Below are positions 38,069 through 48,117 of a DNA stretch of 64,000 bases, piece after piece. Source of the DNA: JAPOUP01 sp965203605 (GTDB lineage: Bacteria; Pseudomonadota; Alphaproteobacteria; Rhodobacterales; Rhodobacteraceae); assembly GCA_965203605.1 (NCBI GenBank), contig OZ241902.1, forward strand, positions 930,001 through 994,000, read 5' to 3'. The notes under the pieces are model-generated. The model saw only the letters and a program-made list of their open reading frames with translations, did not search any database and was not told the DNA's origin. How positions within the stretch are numbered: position 1 is the first letter of the stretch; every line of letters starts with the position of its first letter. The position numbers and the translations under genes were made by a program.

Positions 38069-39799
38069 TCAGAATCCCGGCCCATCGTGACTGTCGCGGG
38101 GTTGCGGCACACGCACCGGACGGGGGTCGCGCCCCGAAAGAATGTCATCGACATCCATTACGAACCATCCGGAGACCGCCCGAGCATCCGGTTCGTCGGC
38201 ACTTGCCTCACTTATCCTTCGCTCCAGGGCCTTAAGGCTCCTTTCGTCGAATGAAAGTGCCACGAACAGTATGCAGCGCTCCCTGGTGCGGAGCCGCGTC
38301 AGGGCGTCGTTCCTGCGCTGGACCGGACTGCCCATCGCTGGCCCCTGAAGCGGATGAAGCCAGTTGGCGACATGGCGGCAGTCGGAGGCGGGTCGGTGTC
38401 TGTCGGCCGAACGCTTGGCAAAAACGCCCCAGAGGCGGTCCGCGCTGTCATCGCGCAGGAGAATGTCGGTCTCGGCAGCAGGAGTCCTACGCCATGCACC
38501 ATGGGTGAATCTGCGCCGCTCGGGAGGGTCGGTGGGACGGGCGGGATATTCCATGGCGAACAGGTGTTTCAGACCCGCAAGCACCAGTGTCTCCAGCCCG
38601 CGGCCCTCGGCGTCCGCCATGCGTTCGCGACGCAGTTCCGAAACTTCCTCCGGAGTCGCCAGAAAGGCGGGATCCTCCATTATGGCTTGAGCCTTTTCCA
38701 GCACGTCCAGCTGGAAGCGCGCATGGTTGTCGTCAACGTACCAGCGTTGGACGTTTCTATCGTCTACGGCATTGCGGGGCAGGACCAACCCCAGATGTTG
38801 GCTAGAAAGCCGCCGTTCCAGGATATGACGCAGAGCGACCTGCGCCAGATCTTCCTCGGTGCCTTCATGCCCCTCCTTTCTGGCCTGCGCCGCCAGCGTG
38901 GGCCAGAGACGTTCGGGCAGGTCCTCCAGCCTATGGCCTCCGGCTCTTTCCGATAGCCAGGCCAGCACTGCACGGTCCGGCGGCCGTAGTTGGATTTCCA
39001 TCCGGGCGGCGAAGTCCCCTTCCGGCATCTGTCGCCAGACATCCTCCTGCGCGAGGAAAGCGTCGGTCCAGGCGGTATCGTCCATGGACATGGAGAAGTC
39101 TGCCAGATGTGGATTTTCCGCGAACCGTTCCCAATGTTCAGGCATACCGCCCCAGGCGGTCCACATCGTCAGGAGGCGGTCCGGACGGGTGCTCCAGCCC
39201 TGATCATTGGCCACTTCCACCAAGTCCGTGAAAGTCCAGGGGCGGAGATGGAGCTGTTCCTTGATCCGTTCGTAGAGCGGGGCCTGCGGATCCTGGAACA
39301 TTTCCATCAGCTTCTGTTGTTCGGACCCCATCACGATTAGCCGGGGCGAACGTCCTGAGGTATGGCTTTCCGACCGAATCCCATCGATGACGTTCTGGAA
39401 CAGGCCGGGCAGCCAGTTGTCACCGTCGCCGATCCGCTGGAACTCGTCCAACACCACCGTGCAGCCCCGGTCAAGTAGATGACGTACCAGCGCCGGGAAG
39501 GTGTCCACGGGACTGTCATACGGAATGAACCCGGCCAAGACTTCCGGATCGGTTTCCTGAGCCGCATGCCTCAGGCTTCCGTAGAATCTGGACGGATCGT
39601 TTCCGGCCGGGGCGAGATGGCAGATGATGACCGGGCAATCGCCGTCCTTTCGTTCCGTTCTGAAAAATGTCCTGATCAACTCGGTCTTGCCGACCTGTCT
39701 CCTCCCGCGCAGGACAAGGGCCTTGAATCCGCCGGTACCATCCATGAATTCGTGCAGGTCACGGATTTCCCTGCGTCGTCCATAAAATCTCCAGCCCAT
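38069..39799 (-). CDS. Lone AAA ATPase with nuclease-like C-terminus
   Basis: A 576-residue protein from ATG 39799, which has an AGGAGGG ribosome site 9 bases ahead. The N-terminal ATPase domain (ATPase_2/DUF234-like layout) has Walker A GRRQVGKT at residues 32-39 and Walker B VVLDEF at about 115-120, with a sensor-like LIVMGSEQQKLMEMF. The middle has winged-helix-like segments. The C-terminus has ETDILLRDD followed by WGVFAKRS. This recalls the E-x-D / E-x-K core of PD-(D/E)XK folds in related ATPases, but with the E of ExK lost. Function unknown; no partner gene lies beside it. Confidence 0.8.
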   Translation of the reverse strand: MGWRFYGRRREIRDLHEFMDGTGGFKALVLRGRRQVGKTELIRTFFRTERKDGDCPVIICHLAPAGNDPSRFYGSLRHAAQETDPEVLAGFIPYDSPVDTFPALVRHLLDRGCTVVLDEFQRIGDGDNWLPGLFQNVIDGIRSESHTSGRSPRLIVMGSEQQKLMEMFQDPQAPLYERIKEQLHLRPWTFTDLVEVANDQGWSTRPDRLLTMWTAWGGMPEHWERFAENPHLADFSMSMDDTAWTDAFLAQEDVWRQMPEGDFAARMEIQLRPPDRAVLAWLSERAGGHRLEDLPERLWPTLAAQARKEGHEGTEEDLAQVALRHILERRLSSQHLGLVLPRNAVDDRNVQRWYVDDNHARFQLDVLEKAQAIMEDPAFLATPEEVSELRRERMADAEGRGLETLVLAGLKHLFAMEYPARPTDPPERRRFTHGAWRRTPAAETDILLRDDSADRLWGVFAKRSADRHRPASDCRHVANWLHPLQGPAMGSPVQRRNDALTRLRTRERCILFVALSFDERSLKALERRISEASADEPDARAVSGWFVMDVDDILSGRDPRPVRVPQPRDSHDGPGF

Positions 39800-39873
39800 G
39801 ATCCGGCCCTCCTGTAATCGAAACCGGACCGTGACGGTAAAATGATAGCGGCAGGTTGTCGTCACCATCTAGC

Positions 39874-40353
39874 ATGACATGGAGACAATCCGGACTCAAC
39901 ACCGAAACGGGTGCCTGGATTTGGGAAGACGAAACTTCCACTGGAAGAATATGGTGCGCCAAGGTAGAAAAAGACCTGCAGAAGCATTCTTGGGATCCTC
40001 CAATATCAATCCCGAAGGAGACCACGAACACGGTGGTCCCCAAAGGCGTCACCCGTCATGGCGGCGACGGCGTCGATATCCTCTACGGCGGCAAGGGCGA
40101 CGACGACCTCTACGGCGGCGACGGGGCCGTCAGGTTCGTGTTCGACCGGGAGTCCGAAACCGACACCACCCACGACTTCGACGACGGGCTGGACACCCTT
40201 GTCATCAGGGGCGGTCTGAAGCTCTTCGACCTCGGCATCAAGCAGCACGGCGACGTCGCTGTGATAAACAGACCCTCCGACGCCTTGTCGATCATGATCA
40301 AGCGCTTCGATGCATCGCTGCTGACAGCGGACGACTTCGACTTCATCGCCTGA
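39874..40353 (+). pseudogene. RTX/hemolysin-type calcium-binding protein, C-terminal fragment
   Basis: The frame contains two or three glycine-aspartate nonapeptides (HGGDGVDILYGGKGDDDLYG, then GGDG) and the usual RTX tail (RFVFDRESETDTTHDFDDGLD, LLTADDFDFIA). The first ~60 residues lack RTX character, and intact RTX proteins are far larger, so this is most likely the tail of a lost gene fused to unrelated sequence. RTX tails act as calcium-dependent folding and type I secretion signals. The start codon is uncertain. Confidence 0.6.
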
Positions 40354-40459
40354 CCGACCGGTGGGCCACTTCCCGACGTAAGAGGGTTCGACGTATCAGG
40401 AAGCGCTGCACAGTGAAGGCGCATACCGCAGTCGTGGACGAATGTCCAGATTCGGCCTG

Positions 40460-40699
40460 TCAACTCGCTTGATTCAGACGGGCGGTGCGCCCGCCCCGGC
40501 GGCGGGTCAGCTTACCCACACGTCCGGGCAGTTCCTCCTTGATTCTGCGTCGCTCTTCCGGCGCCATCGATGACCATCGGCTGATTTCGTCAATCGAACG
40601 CATACAGCCGGTGCAAAGCTGGGAATCCGGATGCACGACACAGATGCGGACACAGGGCGAATCAACTTCGTCCCGCGTCCAGGGAATTTCGTCTTTCAC
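40460..40699 (-). CDS. DUF1289 protein
   Basis: A 79-residue protein with the DUF1289 cysteine set: SPCVRICVVHPDSQLCTGCM, followed by RSIDEISRWSSMAPEERRRI. The C-x3-C...C-x2-C arrangement probably binds a metal. Its ATG overlaps the ruvX stop by ATGA, so the two are co-translated. The tail is basic (KLTRRRGGRTARLN). Role unknown. Confidence 0.9.
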   Translation of the reverse strand: MKDEIPWTRDEVDSPCVRICVVHPDSQLCTGCMRSIDEISRWSSMAPEERRRIKEELPGRVGKLTRRRGGRTARLNQAS

Positions 40700-41172
40700 C
40701 TGCCCGCCCCCAGATTCTGCATCCTGTCCAATGCACCCTGAAGAATATAGCCAGCCGCGACATGGTCAATGACCTCTCCGCGACGTTTTCGGGAGGTATC
40801 CGCCTCAAGCAGCGACCGCTCCGCGGCCACTGTGCTGAGCCGTTCATCCCAGAACACAATGGGAAGGCTGGTCAGACCAACCAGGTTACGGGCGAACGCC
40901 CGAGTCGACTGGCAGCGTCTCCCTTCGGTGCCGTCCATGTTCAATGGTAGACCAATGACAAAGCCAGCCAGGTTCCGGTCATCCGCCACCGTCAGCAGAT
41001 GGGCGGCATCCTCCCGGAATTTCCGTCGCCGGATGGTCCTTAAAGGTGTGGCGATCACCCGGAGGGAATCCGACACCGCGATTCCGATCGTTGCGGCACC
41101 CAAATCCAGCCCGGCGATGGCCTGCGCTGCAGGCAGGTCAGCAACGAATCCCGAAACGTCTTCGTGGATCAT
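40696..41172 (-). CDS. ruvX: Putative pre-16S rRNA nuclease / Holliday junction resolvase (YqgF/RuvX)
   Basis: A 158-residue RNase H-fold protein. Catalytic landmarks: IAGLDLGAATIGIAVSD (first Asp), VIGLPLNMDGTEGRRCQ (the GLP-x-N-x-DG-x2-G loop), PIVFWDERLSTVAAE (Glu), and VIDHVAAGYILQGALD (last Asp, with DHVAA in place of the usual D-x-AAA). It overlaps ccmI upstream and the DUF1289 gene downstream by four bases each. It trims pre-16S rRNA in E. coli. Confidence 0.93.
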   Translation of the reverse strand: MIHEDVSGFVADLPAAQAIAGLDLGAATIGIAVSDSLRVIATPLRTIRRRKFREDAAHLLTVADDRNLAGFVIGLPLNMDGTEGRRCQSTRAFARNLVGLTSLPIVFWDERLSTVAAERSLLEADTSRKRRGEVIDHVAAGYILQGALDRMQNLGAGR

Positions 41173-42404
41173 TTCAACGCACCTGAGTCGACAGCGGCGG
41201 CACGAATCAACGCAAGCGCCTCAATGTCACCGGCAAACCTCTCCTGCGCCTTTGCCCAGAATTCGGACGCGCGCGTCATGTCGCCAACGACTCCCAGGGA
41301 ACGGATGAGCCGGGCCCATTCGGCCGGAGAATCGCTTCCTTCGCTGTCGATCCTCTCTGCCAGTCCCTTTACCATACCAAGTATCATGTCCTGCCTGTCA
41401 CTGGCATCCATTTCGCTTGCTGTCTCGATATCCTCAACCGTAGGGCCAGGAAGCGGAGGCGCCTGAATGGCGGATGGGACATTTCGGATCCCCGCGGCCT
41501 GCGCCACGTCCCTGATCTGATCCATAATCGGTTGGATCCATGGTGCATCCGGAGGGACCTGCTCCAGGAGCGCACGCCAAATCCCGAACGTAAGGTCGGG
41601 ACGGCCCCCCTGAGCTAGCATGAGACCCGTGTAATAGCGCGCTTGGCTATGCCCGGGATCAAGTTGCAGCGCCATTCGCAGTGCAGCCTCCGCTTCCGGC
41701 GAAACGAATCCATTGGCCGCCAGCACCAGGTGATGGGCAAGCGTGGCATAGTCGTCCGCTGTGGCAGCTTCACCCTTCAGTGCGACCAGGCCAGACTGCG
41801 CGGAATGAGCGGCTATATGGTTGCCCAGAAGACCTTCATACTGGGCCAGAAGCCGCAACCCCTCCAGTTCACCGGGATTTTTGGCGACGGTCTCACGAAG
41901 CCTGTCCATGAGGCCTAACAGAGTCGGGTCAACACCTTCTGGTGCCACCCAGGCCTGGTCTATCCATGCCTCCATCTCGGCTTGGCTCATACGGGATCTG
42001 TGAATTTCCTCCGCAAGCGCAATGCGTTCAGCAAGTGGCATATCCGGATAGCCGGGAGCGCCGACCGAAAGATAGAGTCCGACCGAACCACCGAGCATCA
42101 GGACGCAGATGCCAATGGCAAGGGTTGCGGAAGCGAATCTGGGCGGACTCGCTGATTTCGCCGCCCGTGCTGCCCTGTCCGCGTCAAGCAGTCGCCGCGA
42201 CACCTCGATGCGGACACGTCCAGCTTCCTCGTCAGTCAGGATTCCCCTGGCAACATCGCGGTCGACCTCCGCGAGTTGGTCGCGGTAGATGTGCATGCCC
42301 TGATTGGTATCCGGCTCTCCATCGTCACGCGAACGCAGGAGCGCCATTGCAGGGAGCCCGCTTACAACGAGCGCCAGTGTCCCTGCAATCAGCCAGAATT
42401 CCAT
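41169..42404 (-). CDS. ccmI: Cytochrome c biogenesis protein CcmI
   Basis: A 411-residue membrane-anchored protein. An N-terminal helix (FWLIAGTLALVVSGLPAMAL), a cytoplasmic coiled-coil loop (IYRDQLAEVDRDVARGILTD, EEAGRVRIEVSRRLLDADRA), a second helix (LAIGICVLMLGGSVGLYLSV) and a periplasmic TPR-like domain. It hands apocytochrome c to the heme ligation complex. ATG 42404 follows AGAGGAG. First gene of the ccmI-ruvX-DUF1289 chain. The divergent soxB gene starts 200 bases away. Confidence 0.93.
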   Translation of the reverse strand: MEFWLIAGTLALVVSGLPAMALLRSRDDGEPDTNQGMHIYRDQLAEVDRDVARGILTDEEAGRVRIEVSRRLLDADRAARAAKSASPPRFASATLAIGICVLMLGGSVGLYLSVGAPGYPDMPLAERIALAEEIHRSRMSQAEMEAWIDQAWVAPEGVDPTLLGLMDRLRETVAKNPGELEGLRLLAQYEGLLGNHIAAHSAQSGLVALKGEAATADDYATLAHHLVLAANGFVSPEAEAALRMALQLDPGHSQARYYTGLMLAQGGRPDLTFGIWRALLEQVPPDAPWIQPIMDQIRDVAQAAGIRNVPSAIQAPPLPGPTVEDIETASEMDASDRQDMILGMVKGLAERIDSEGSDSPAEWARLIRSLGVVGDMTRASEFWAKAQERFAGDIEALALIRAAAVDSGALK

Positions 42405-42604
42405 CTGGTTCTCCTCTACAGCCGCGATCAGTTTACAGCTTCCCGGTTCGCTGAAAAACCAGAATGCCGGTCTTGCGCAACCGCTCCTGCGTACCTTATG
42501 TCTCAATCTTCGCAGCGAGTGCCGTTCGCTGAATTGGAATTCACCGCTGAGAGGCCCACTTTGGCCGGAATGAACCCACGCAGATGCCGCTCAGATTTCC
42601 AACA

Positions 42605-43849
42605 ATGAAGCGCTATTCCGCGCTATCGATCATGCGTGAAGCATTACGTGGCCACGTTGGTTGGACGCGGGCATGGGCTTCGCCCGAACCGTCGGCAAGG
42701 TATGATGTGGTCATCGTTGGAGCGGGCGGCCATGGCCTCGCGACCGCCTATTACCTTGGGAAAAACTTTGGGATCACGAATGTTGCGGTATTGGAAAAGG
42801 GATGGCTCGGTGGTGGAAATACCGGACGAAACACGACGATCATTCGGTCGAACTATCTGCAGGATGCGTCCGCGGCGATCTATGAGAAGTCCCGTAGCCT
42901 TTACGAATCACTCAGTCAGGACCTGAACTTCAACGTTATGTTCAGCCCCCGAGGCGTCATGATGCTCGCGCAGACCCACCACGAGGTCCGGGGCTACCAG
43001 CGCACCGCCCAGGCGAATGCCCTGCAGGGCGTGGAGACCGAGTTCATCGGACCCGACCAGGTGAAAAGGCTATGCCCGATCATCAGCATATCTGGACCGC
43101 GGTATCCCGTGCTCGGCGCTCTCTGGCAGCCACGGGGAGGAACCGCCCGCCACGATGCCGTGGCTTGGGGTTATGCGCGGGCGTGTTCTGGCATGGGAAT
43201 GCATATAATCCAGAATTGCGAGGTGACGGGCATCCGTACGGAGGGAGGAAAGGTCATGGGAGTGACCACCGCCCGAGGAAACATTGACTGCTCGAAGCTC
43301 GGCATTGTGGTGGCGGGACATTCGGGGCAGCTGGCGGCAATGGCTGGCTTCCGGTTGCCCATCGAGTCCGTTGCACTGCAGGCGCTCGTATCCGAACCGG
43401 TCAAGCCCTGCATGAACGTGGTCGTGATGGCCAACACCGTGCACGGATATATGAGCCAGTCGGACAAGGGCGAACTTGTCATTGGCGGCGGTGCCGACGG
43501 CTTCAACAACTTTACGCAGCGTGGGTCATTCCACCACGTCGAGGAAACGGTGCGCGCATTGGTCGAGACGTTTCCGATCATTTCTCGACTGAAGATGCTT
43601 CGCCAATGGGGCGGAATCGTGGACATGACCGGTGACCGGTCCCCGATTGTTTCGGGAACGCCGGTGGAAGGCTGCTTCATCAACTGCGGCTGGGGTACGG
43701 GTGGCTTTAAGGCGATTCCGGGTTCAGGTTGGGCAATGGCGGAACTGATGGCCAGGGGTGACTCGCCGCTTGCCAGGGAATTCGGGTTGGGTCGGTTCCG
43801 TGAGGGTCGCTTCATTGACGAGAGCGTGGCGGCGGGAGTGGCGCACTGA
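42605..43849 (+). CDS. soxB: Sarcosine oxidase, beta subunit
   Basis: A 414-residue flavoprotein of normal SoxB length. FAD loop VIVGAGGHGLATAYYLGK, the covalent-FMN histidine region MFSPRGVMMLAQTHHEVRG, and the C-terminal GCFINCGWGTGGFKAIPGSG. It holds FAD and the sarcosine site of the heterotetrameric enzyme that oxidatively demethylates sarcosine to glycine and 5,10-methylene-THF plus peroxide. ATG 42605 (MKRYSALSIMREAL) is the family start. First gene of soxBDAG. Confidence 0.96.
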   Translation: MKRYSALSIMREALRGHVGWTRAWASPEPSARYDVVIVGAGGHGLATAYYLGKNFGITNVAVLEKGWLGGGNTGRNTTIIRSNYLQDASAAIYEKSRSLYESLSQDLNFNVMFSPRGVMMLAQTHHEVRGYQRTAQANALQGVETEFIGPDQVKRLCPIISISGPRYPVLGALWQPRGGTARHDAVAWGYARACSGMGMHIIQNCEVTGIRTEGGKVMGVTTARGNIDCSKLGIVVAGHSGQLAAMAGFRLPIESVALQALVSEPVKPCMNVVVMANTVHGYMSQSDKGELVIGGGADGFNNFTQRGSFHHVEETVRALVETFPIISRLKMLRQWGGIVDMTGDRSPIVSGTPVEGCFINCGWGTGGFKAIPGSGWAMAELMARGDSPLAREFGLGRFREGRFIDESVAAGVAH

Positions 43850-43958
43850 TGTTTGGGTTGTTGACTGTACCTTGGGCTTCGAATTTGCTGGCGGCAGTGG
43901 TGCCTCGGCTGTCTTGCCCGGACCATGGAGATGCCACCCTCATGGCAATGCGAACTCG

Positions 43959-44288
43959 ATGCTGACACTGCGATGCCCATACTGTGGAGTGGTTGCTGAC
44001 GAAACCGAGCTTGTTCCCGGAGGTGAGGCGCATCTCCGGCGGATGGCGTCCAACTCCAGTGACGCGGAGTTCGAGGCCTATCTGTTTCTTCGGGAGAATC
44101 CGCACGGCGTGCATCTTGAGCGTTGGCGGCACGCCAGTGGTTGCGGAAAGTGGTTTCATGCAGCTCGGGACACGGTGACATTGGAAGTGTTTGGAACCTA
44201 TTCGGCGCAGGTTGGCGAACCTCCCCAGGGAATCAGGGACAGGATTGCCGAAAGAAGGCCCGGTTGGCGTTGGAGGGAATTTTCATGA
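43959..44288 (+). CDS. soxD: Sarcosine oxidase, delta subunit
   Basis: A 109-residue zinc-binding subunit with the expected CPYCG motif at residues 6-10 (LRCPYCGVVADETELVPGGE), followed by AHLRRM, YLFLRENPHGVHLERWRHAS and CGKWFHAARDTVT. It starts 109 bases after soxB, longer than usual for this operon, and its TGA overlaps the soxA ATG (ATGA). Confidence 0.94.
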   Translation: MLTLRCPYCGVVADETELVPGGEAHLRRMASNSSDAEFEAYLFLRENPHGVHLERWRHASGCGKWFHAARDTVTLEVFGTYSAQVGEPPQGIRDRIAERRPGWRWREFS

Positions 44289-47200
44289 GCGCCCGACTGG
44301 CCACCGGTGGTCGTCTGCTTGATCGCTCCCGACCTATTGGATTTACCTTCAATGGATCACCTATGCGGGGATTCGAGGGCGATACCCTCGCGTCGGCTCT
44401 GCTGGCGAACGATCAGGTTCTGGTGGGACGGTCGTTCAAGTACCATCGACCCCGGGGAATCGTCGCCAGCGGTATGGAAGAGCCCAACGCTTTGGTTGGA
44501 ATTGGTCGTGAGGGACGGTTCGAGCCAAATCAACGCGCAACGGCTCAGGAACTCCACGACGGACTTCACGCTGTAAGCCAGAATCACTGGCCGCGCCTTG
44601 AGTTCGATTTGGGTAGGTTAAGCGATCTGGTCTCAGGTCTGCTGCCTGCTGGATTCTACTACAAGACATTCATGCACCCGCGCACCGCTTGGGAGCAGGT
44701 CTTCGAACCATTCATCAGACGGGCTGCGGGACTTGGGAAGGCACCGAGAGACCGCGACCCTGACATCTATGAACATTTCCATGTGCATGTTGATGTGTTG
44801 GTGGTCGGCGGTGGAGTCGCGGGGCTTGCCGCCGCGCGACAGGCTGGCGCGGCAGGGGCGAAAGTTCTCCTGCTTGAACAGTTTCCACACTGGGGAGGGC
44901 GGACGGCCGTCGATGGTACGGTCGTGAACGGAATGCCGGAGATGGATTGGATCCGGGAAACTTTGGCCGAACTGGCCCGTATGGATAACGTCCGGACCCG
45001 CATCCGATGCATGGCCGTGGGACTCCACGACCACGGTTACGTGATTGCCTGCGAACGGCTCAACGACCATCAACCGACGGAAGCTGTGCCTCGCAACAGG
45101 CTATGGCGGATCCGCGCAAAGCAGGTGGTGACGGCCACCGGTGCCATCGAGAGACCGCTCTCCTTTGCTGGCAACGACGTTCCTGGTGTCATGCTCGCAA
45201 GCGCCATTCGCGACTACGTTGTGAACTGGGGTGTTTCGCCGGGCGACCGAACGGTGGTCGTGACCAACAACGACGATGCCTACCGTACCGCCATCACCCT
45301 GAAAGAGGCTGGGCTCGAGGTTCCGGCGGTGATTGATGCCCGGGCACAGGTTTGGGGACCGCTGCCAGAACAGGCGCGTAGGTTGGGGGTCAGGATCGAG
45401 TGCGGCAAGGCTGTTACGACTGTGAGCGGCCGCAATCGGGTCATCGGAGTGGGCATTGCCGTCCAGGCAGGTGAAGGGGCCGTGATCGAGGATATTGCCT
45501 GCGATGCGGTTGCCATGTCAGGAGGGTGGTCTCCTACGGTGCATCTGTGGTCGCATTGTGGTGGCAGGTTACTGTGGGATGATGGGAACGCCCAGTTCCG
45601 GCCAGATCCGGATCGCCCGCCAACCGGTGCGGACGGCAAGGGATTTGTGCGCGCGGCAGGAGCGGCGAACGGTGCGATGACGGTTGGGGAGTGTTTTGCC
45701 GATGCTGATTCCCAGGGTCGGGCTGCGGCCCTGGCAACCGGATGCAGAAAGCGAAGAAGAGCCGCACCAAAGGTCGCTGGAGAGGAACATCAGCCGATGC
45801 TGCCGGTGTGGTTGATGCCGCAGGGGGCCGGGCGGCGGCTTCAACAGAGGATTTGGTTGGACTACCAGAACGATGTAAAGGTCTCAGATGTGCGGTTGGC
45901 CGCCAGAGAGGGTTATGAGTCCGTCGAACATGCCAAACGATACACCACTCTTGGAATGGCGACAGATCAAGGAAAACTCGGTAATGTGAATGGATTGGCG
46001 ATACTATCCAAACAGCTGGATGCAGAAATTCCTGCTGTTGGCACGACCACATTCCGTCCCCCATATGCCCCCATTCCGTTGGGCGCGATTGCTGGAGAGG
46101 CGCGAGGAAAGCTGTTTCAGCCGCTTCGCCGAACGCCGATCGACAGCTGGCACGAGGCCCATGGTGCCCATTGGGAGCCAGTGGGGCAGTGGCGCCGCCC
46201 ATATTGCTACCGGCTTGGCGAAGAGGGCATCGATGAAGCGGTGCAGCGGGAGGTAAGGAACACCCGAGAGAGACTTGGCCTCCTCGACGCTTCCACATTG
46301 GGAAAGATACTGGTCAAGGGCCCGGACGCCGCCAGATTCCTTGACATGATGTACACTGGCATGATGTCGACCTTGCGAACGGGGCGCTGCCGTTACGGAT
46401 TGATGTGCGATGAGAACGGTTTCCTGATCGACGACGGGGTTGTCGCGCGGGTCGGCGAGCAAGCCTTTCTCTGTCACACGACATCCGGTGGTGCGGATCG
46501 GATTCACGCCCACATGGAAGAATGGCTGCAGACGGAATGGTGGGACTGGCAGGTCTACACGCTGAATCTGACGGAGCAGTTCGCCCAGGTCGCCGTTGTT
46601 GGTCCGAATGCCCGCGATGCGCTCGAGCAGATGGGCGGCATGGATTTGGCTTCGGAGGAATTGCCGTTCATGTCTTGGGCAGATGGGACGATCGGAGGTT
46701 TCGGGGTTCGCGTCTTCAGGGTGAGTTTCTCAGGGGAAAGTTCGTTCGAACTCTCCGTCCGGGCGAGCCAGGGCAAGGAGCTTTGGCAGGCTTTGATTGA
46801 AGTCGGGAGCGAATTCGGTGCGATGCCCTATGGTACGGAGGCGCTTCATGTCATGCGGGCCGAACGAGGGTTCATAATGATCGGCGATGAGACCGACGGC
46901 ACAGTCATTCCGCAGGATCTTGGACTCCACTGGGCCATCTCAAGAAAGAAATCCGATTACCTGGGCAAGCGCGCTCAGGAGCGCTCCGGTATGACCGATC
47001 CAAACCGGTGGAGGTTGGTGGGCCTCGAAACGCTGGACGGCTCTGTTCTTCCCAACGGTGCATATGCCGCGGCAGACGGAATGAACGCGAACGGGCAACG
47101 GATTGTTCAAGGTCGGGTAACGTCAGCCTACCATTCACCGACGCTCGAAAGGGGAATCGCGATGGGGCTGGTCTTGCGGGGGCCTGAGCGGATGGGAGAG

Positions 47201-47296
47201 GTGCTTGAGTTTCCATGCAGCGACGGCGTGGTCCGAAAGGCCCGGGTTGTAAGCCCCGTCTTTCACGACCCTGAAAGGGAAGGGCGGAATGCCTGA
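44285..47296 (+). CDS. soxA: Sarcosine oxidase, alpha subunit
   Basis: A 1003-residue subunit. The N-terminal part has the 2Fe-2S-ferredoxin-like fold without cluster (RPIGFTFNGSPMRGFEGDTL, ASALLAN) and the NAD+-binding half (VDVLVVGGGVAGLAAARQAG). The C-terminal ~370 residues are the folate-binding aminomethyltransferase-like domain (LGLLDASTLGKILVKGPDAA, YGTEALHVMRAERGFIMIGD). It binds NAD and channels formaldehyde to tetrahydrofolate. Start overlaps soxD; end overlaps soxG by 8 bases. Confidence 0.96.
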   Translation: MSARLATGGRLLDRSRPIGFTFNGSPMRGFEGDTLASALLANDQVLVGRSFKYHRPRGIVASGMEEPNALVGIGREGRFEPNQRATAQELHDGLHAVSQNHWPRLEFDLGRLSDLVSGLLPAGFYYKTFMHPRTAWEQVFEPFIRRAAGLGKAPRDRDPDIYEHFHVHVDVLVVGGGVAGLAAARQAGAAGAKVLLLEQFPHWGGRTAVDGTVVNGMPEMDWIRETLAELARMDNVRTRIRCMAVGLHDHGYVIACERLNDHQPTEAVPRNRLWRIRAKQVVTATGAIERPLSFAGNDVPGVMLASAIRDYVVNWGVSPGDRTVVVTNNDDAYRTAITLKEAGLEVPAVIDARAQVWGPLPEQARRLGVRIECGKAVTTVSGRNRVIGVGIAVQAGEGAVIEDIACDAVAMSGGWSPTVHLWSHCGGRLLWDDGNAQFRPDPDRPPTGADGKGFVRAAGAANGAMTVGECFADADSQGRAAALATGCRKRRRAAPKVAGEEHQPMLPVWLMPQGAGRRLQQRIWLDYQNDVKVSDVRLAAREGYESVEHAKRYTTLGMATDQGKLGNVNGLAILSKQLDAEIPAVGTTTFRPPYAPIPLGAIAGEARGKLFQPLRRTPIDSWHEAHGAHWEPVGQWRRPYCYRLGEEGIDEAVQREVRNTRERLGLLDASTLGKILVKGPDAARFLDMMYTGMMSTLRTGRCRYGLMCDENGFLIDDGVVARVGEQAFLCHTTSGGADRIHAHMEEWLQTEWWDWQVYTLNLTEQFAQVAVVGPNARDALEQMGGMDLASEELPFMSWADGTIGGFGVRVFRVSFSGESSFELSVRASQGKELWQALIEVGSEFGAMPYGTEALHVMRAERGFIMIGDETDGTVIPQDLGLHWAISRKKSDYLGKRAQERSGMTDPNRWRLVGLETLDGSVLPNGAYAAADGMNANGQRIVQGRVTSAYHSPTLERGIAMGLVLRGPERMGEVLEFPCSDGVVRKARVVSPVFHDPEREGRNA

Positions 47297-47840
47297 AGCC
47301 TCGGCTACATCGCGCGGATTCTCAACCGTAAGGAAGTCCGATCCATGCGGGATGGTGACGGTCCGTGGCGACCTCACCTCAACCTTGCTCAAGGATGTTG
47401 TAAGAAATGCGACAGGTGTCGCAGTCCCCAGCCAGGGCAAGGCGCAGTTCGCCGGTCAACATGGTGTCCTATGGATGTCACCCGATGAGTTGCTGGTGTT
47501 CCGCCCTCTCGATGGCACGGCGAATGCAGTGGCGAAAATGGAGTCTGGCCTTAAGGGAGCGCACGCCCTTGTGGCTGATGTCTCCGATGCGCGGTCCGTG
47601 TTTTCGGTAGCTGGCGATGGTGCCCGCGAGGTCTTGGCGAAGCTCACACCGGCAGATGTTTCGCCGGATGCCCTGGAGGCAGGTGTGATACGGCGATCAC
47701 GTCTCGCACAGGTTCCCGCTGCATTCTGGTTGGCTGCGGACAATACCATCACAGTCATCTGCTTCAGGTCTGTCGCGGACTATATGCTTGACCTGCTGTC
47801 TTCCGCCGCGACACCCGGCAGCGAAGTAGGGTATTTCTGA
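47289..47840 (+). CDS. soxG: Sarcosine oxidase, gamma subunit
   Basis: A 183-residue SoxG with the family pattern: CGMVTVRGDL, LWMSPDELLVF, ALVADVSDARSVFSVAGDGA, EVLAKLTPADVSPD and a C-terminal ICFRSVADYMLDLL. It overlaps the end of soxA, completing the operon. No glyA, folD or purU follows within the window. Confidence 0.94.
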   Translation: MPEASATSRGFSTVRKSDPCGMVTVRGDLTSTLLKDVVRNATGVAVPSQGKAQFAGQHGVLWMSPDELLVFRPLDGTANAVAKMESGLKGAHALVADVSDARSVFSVAGDGAREVLAKLTPADVSPDALEAGVIRRSRLAQVPAAFWLAADNTITVICFRSVADYMLDLLSSAATPGSEVGYF

Positions 47841-48117
47841 GATCGTTCCATCCTTCATCTGGATGCCGGACGAAGAGTGACCAAGGCAACAGCGCAGGTC
47901 ACTTTCGGGGTTCACGCATAGGATGGGCGATGCCGGGTTATCCAGAAGTGCGGCCGATCAGTTGGAAACGTACTTATGGTGCCTCGGGAGCAGGGACCTC
48001 CGGAGTCGTGGGGGCTGATCTGACGCGCCGGAAGCTGGTGGGTGCTCCTGCGCATCCGGATATCCCCAGGTCGTCGCGACAGTCTTTCAGGCGTTATGGA
48101 ACCTCGCGCTCGCCGCC

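Noticed and set aside
38069..40353. Treating the ATPase and RTX fragment as one secretion system
   Set aside because: They are on opposite strands, the RTX piece is a fragment, and no type I secretion genes are present.
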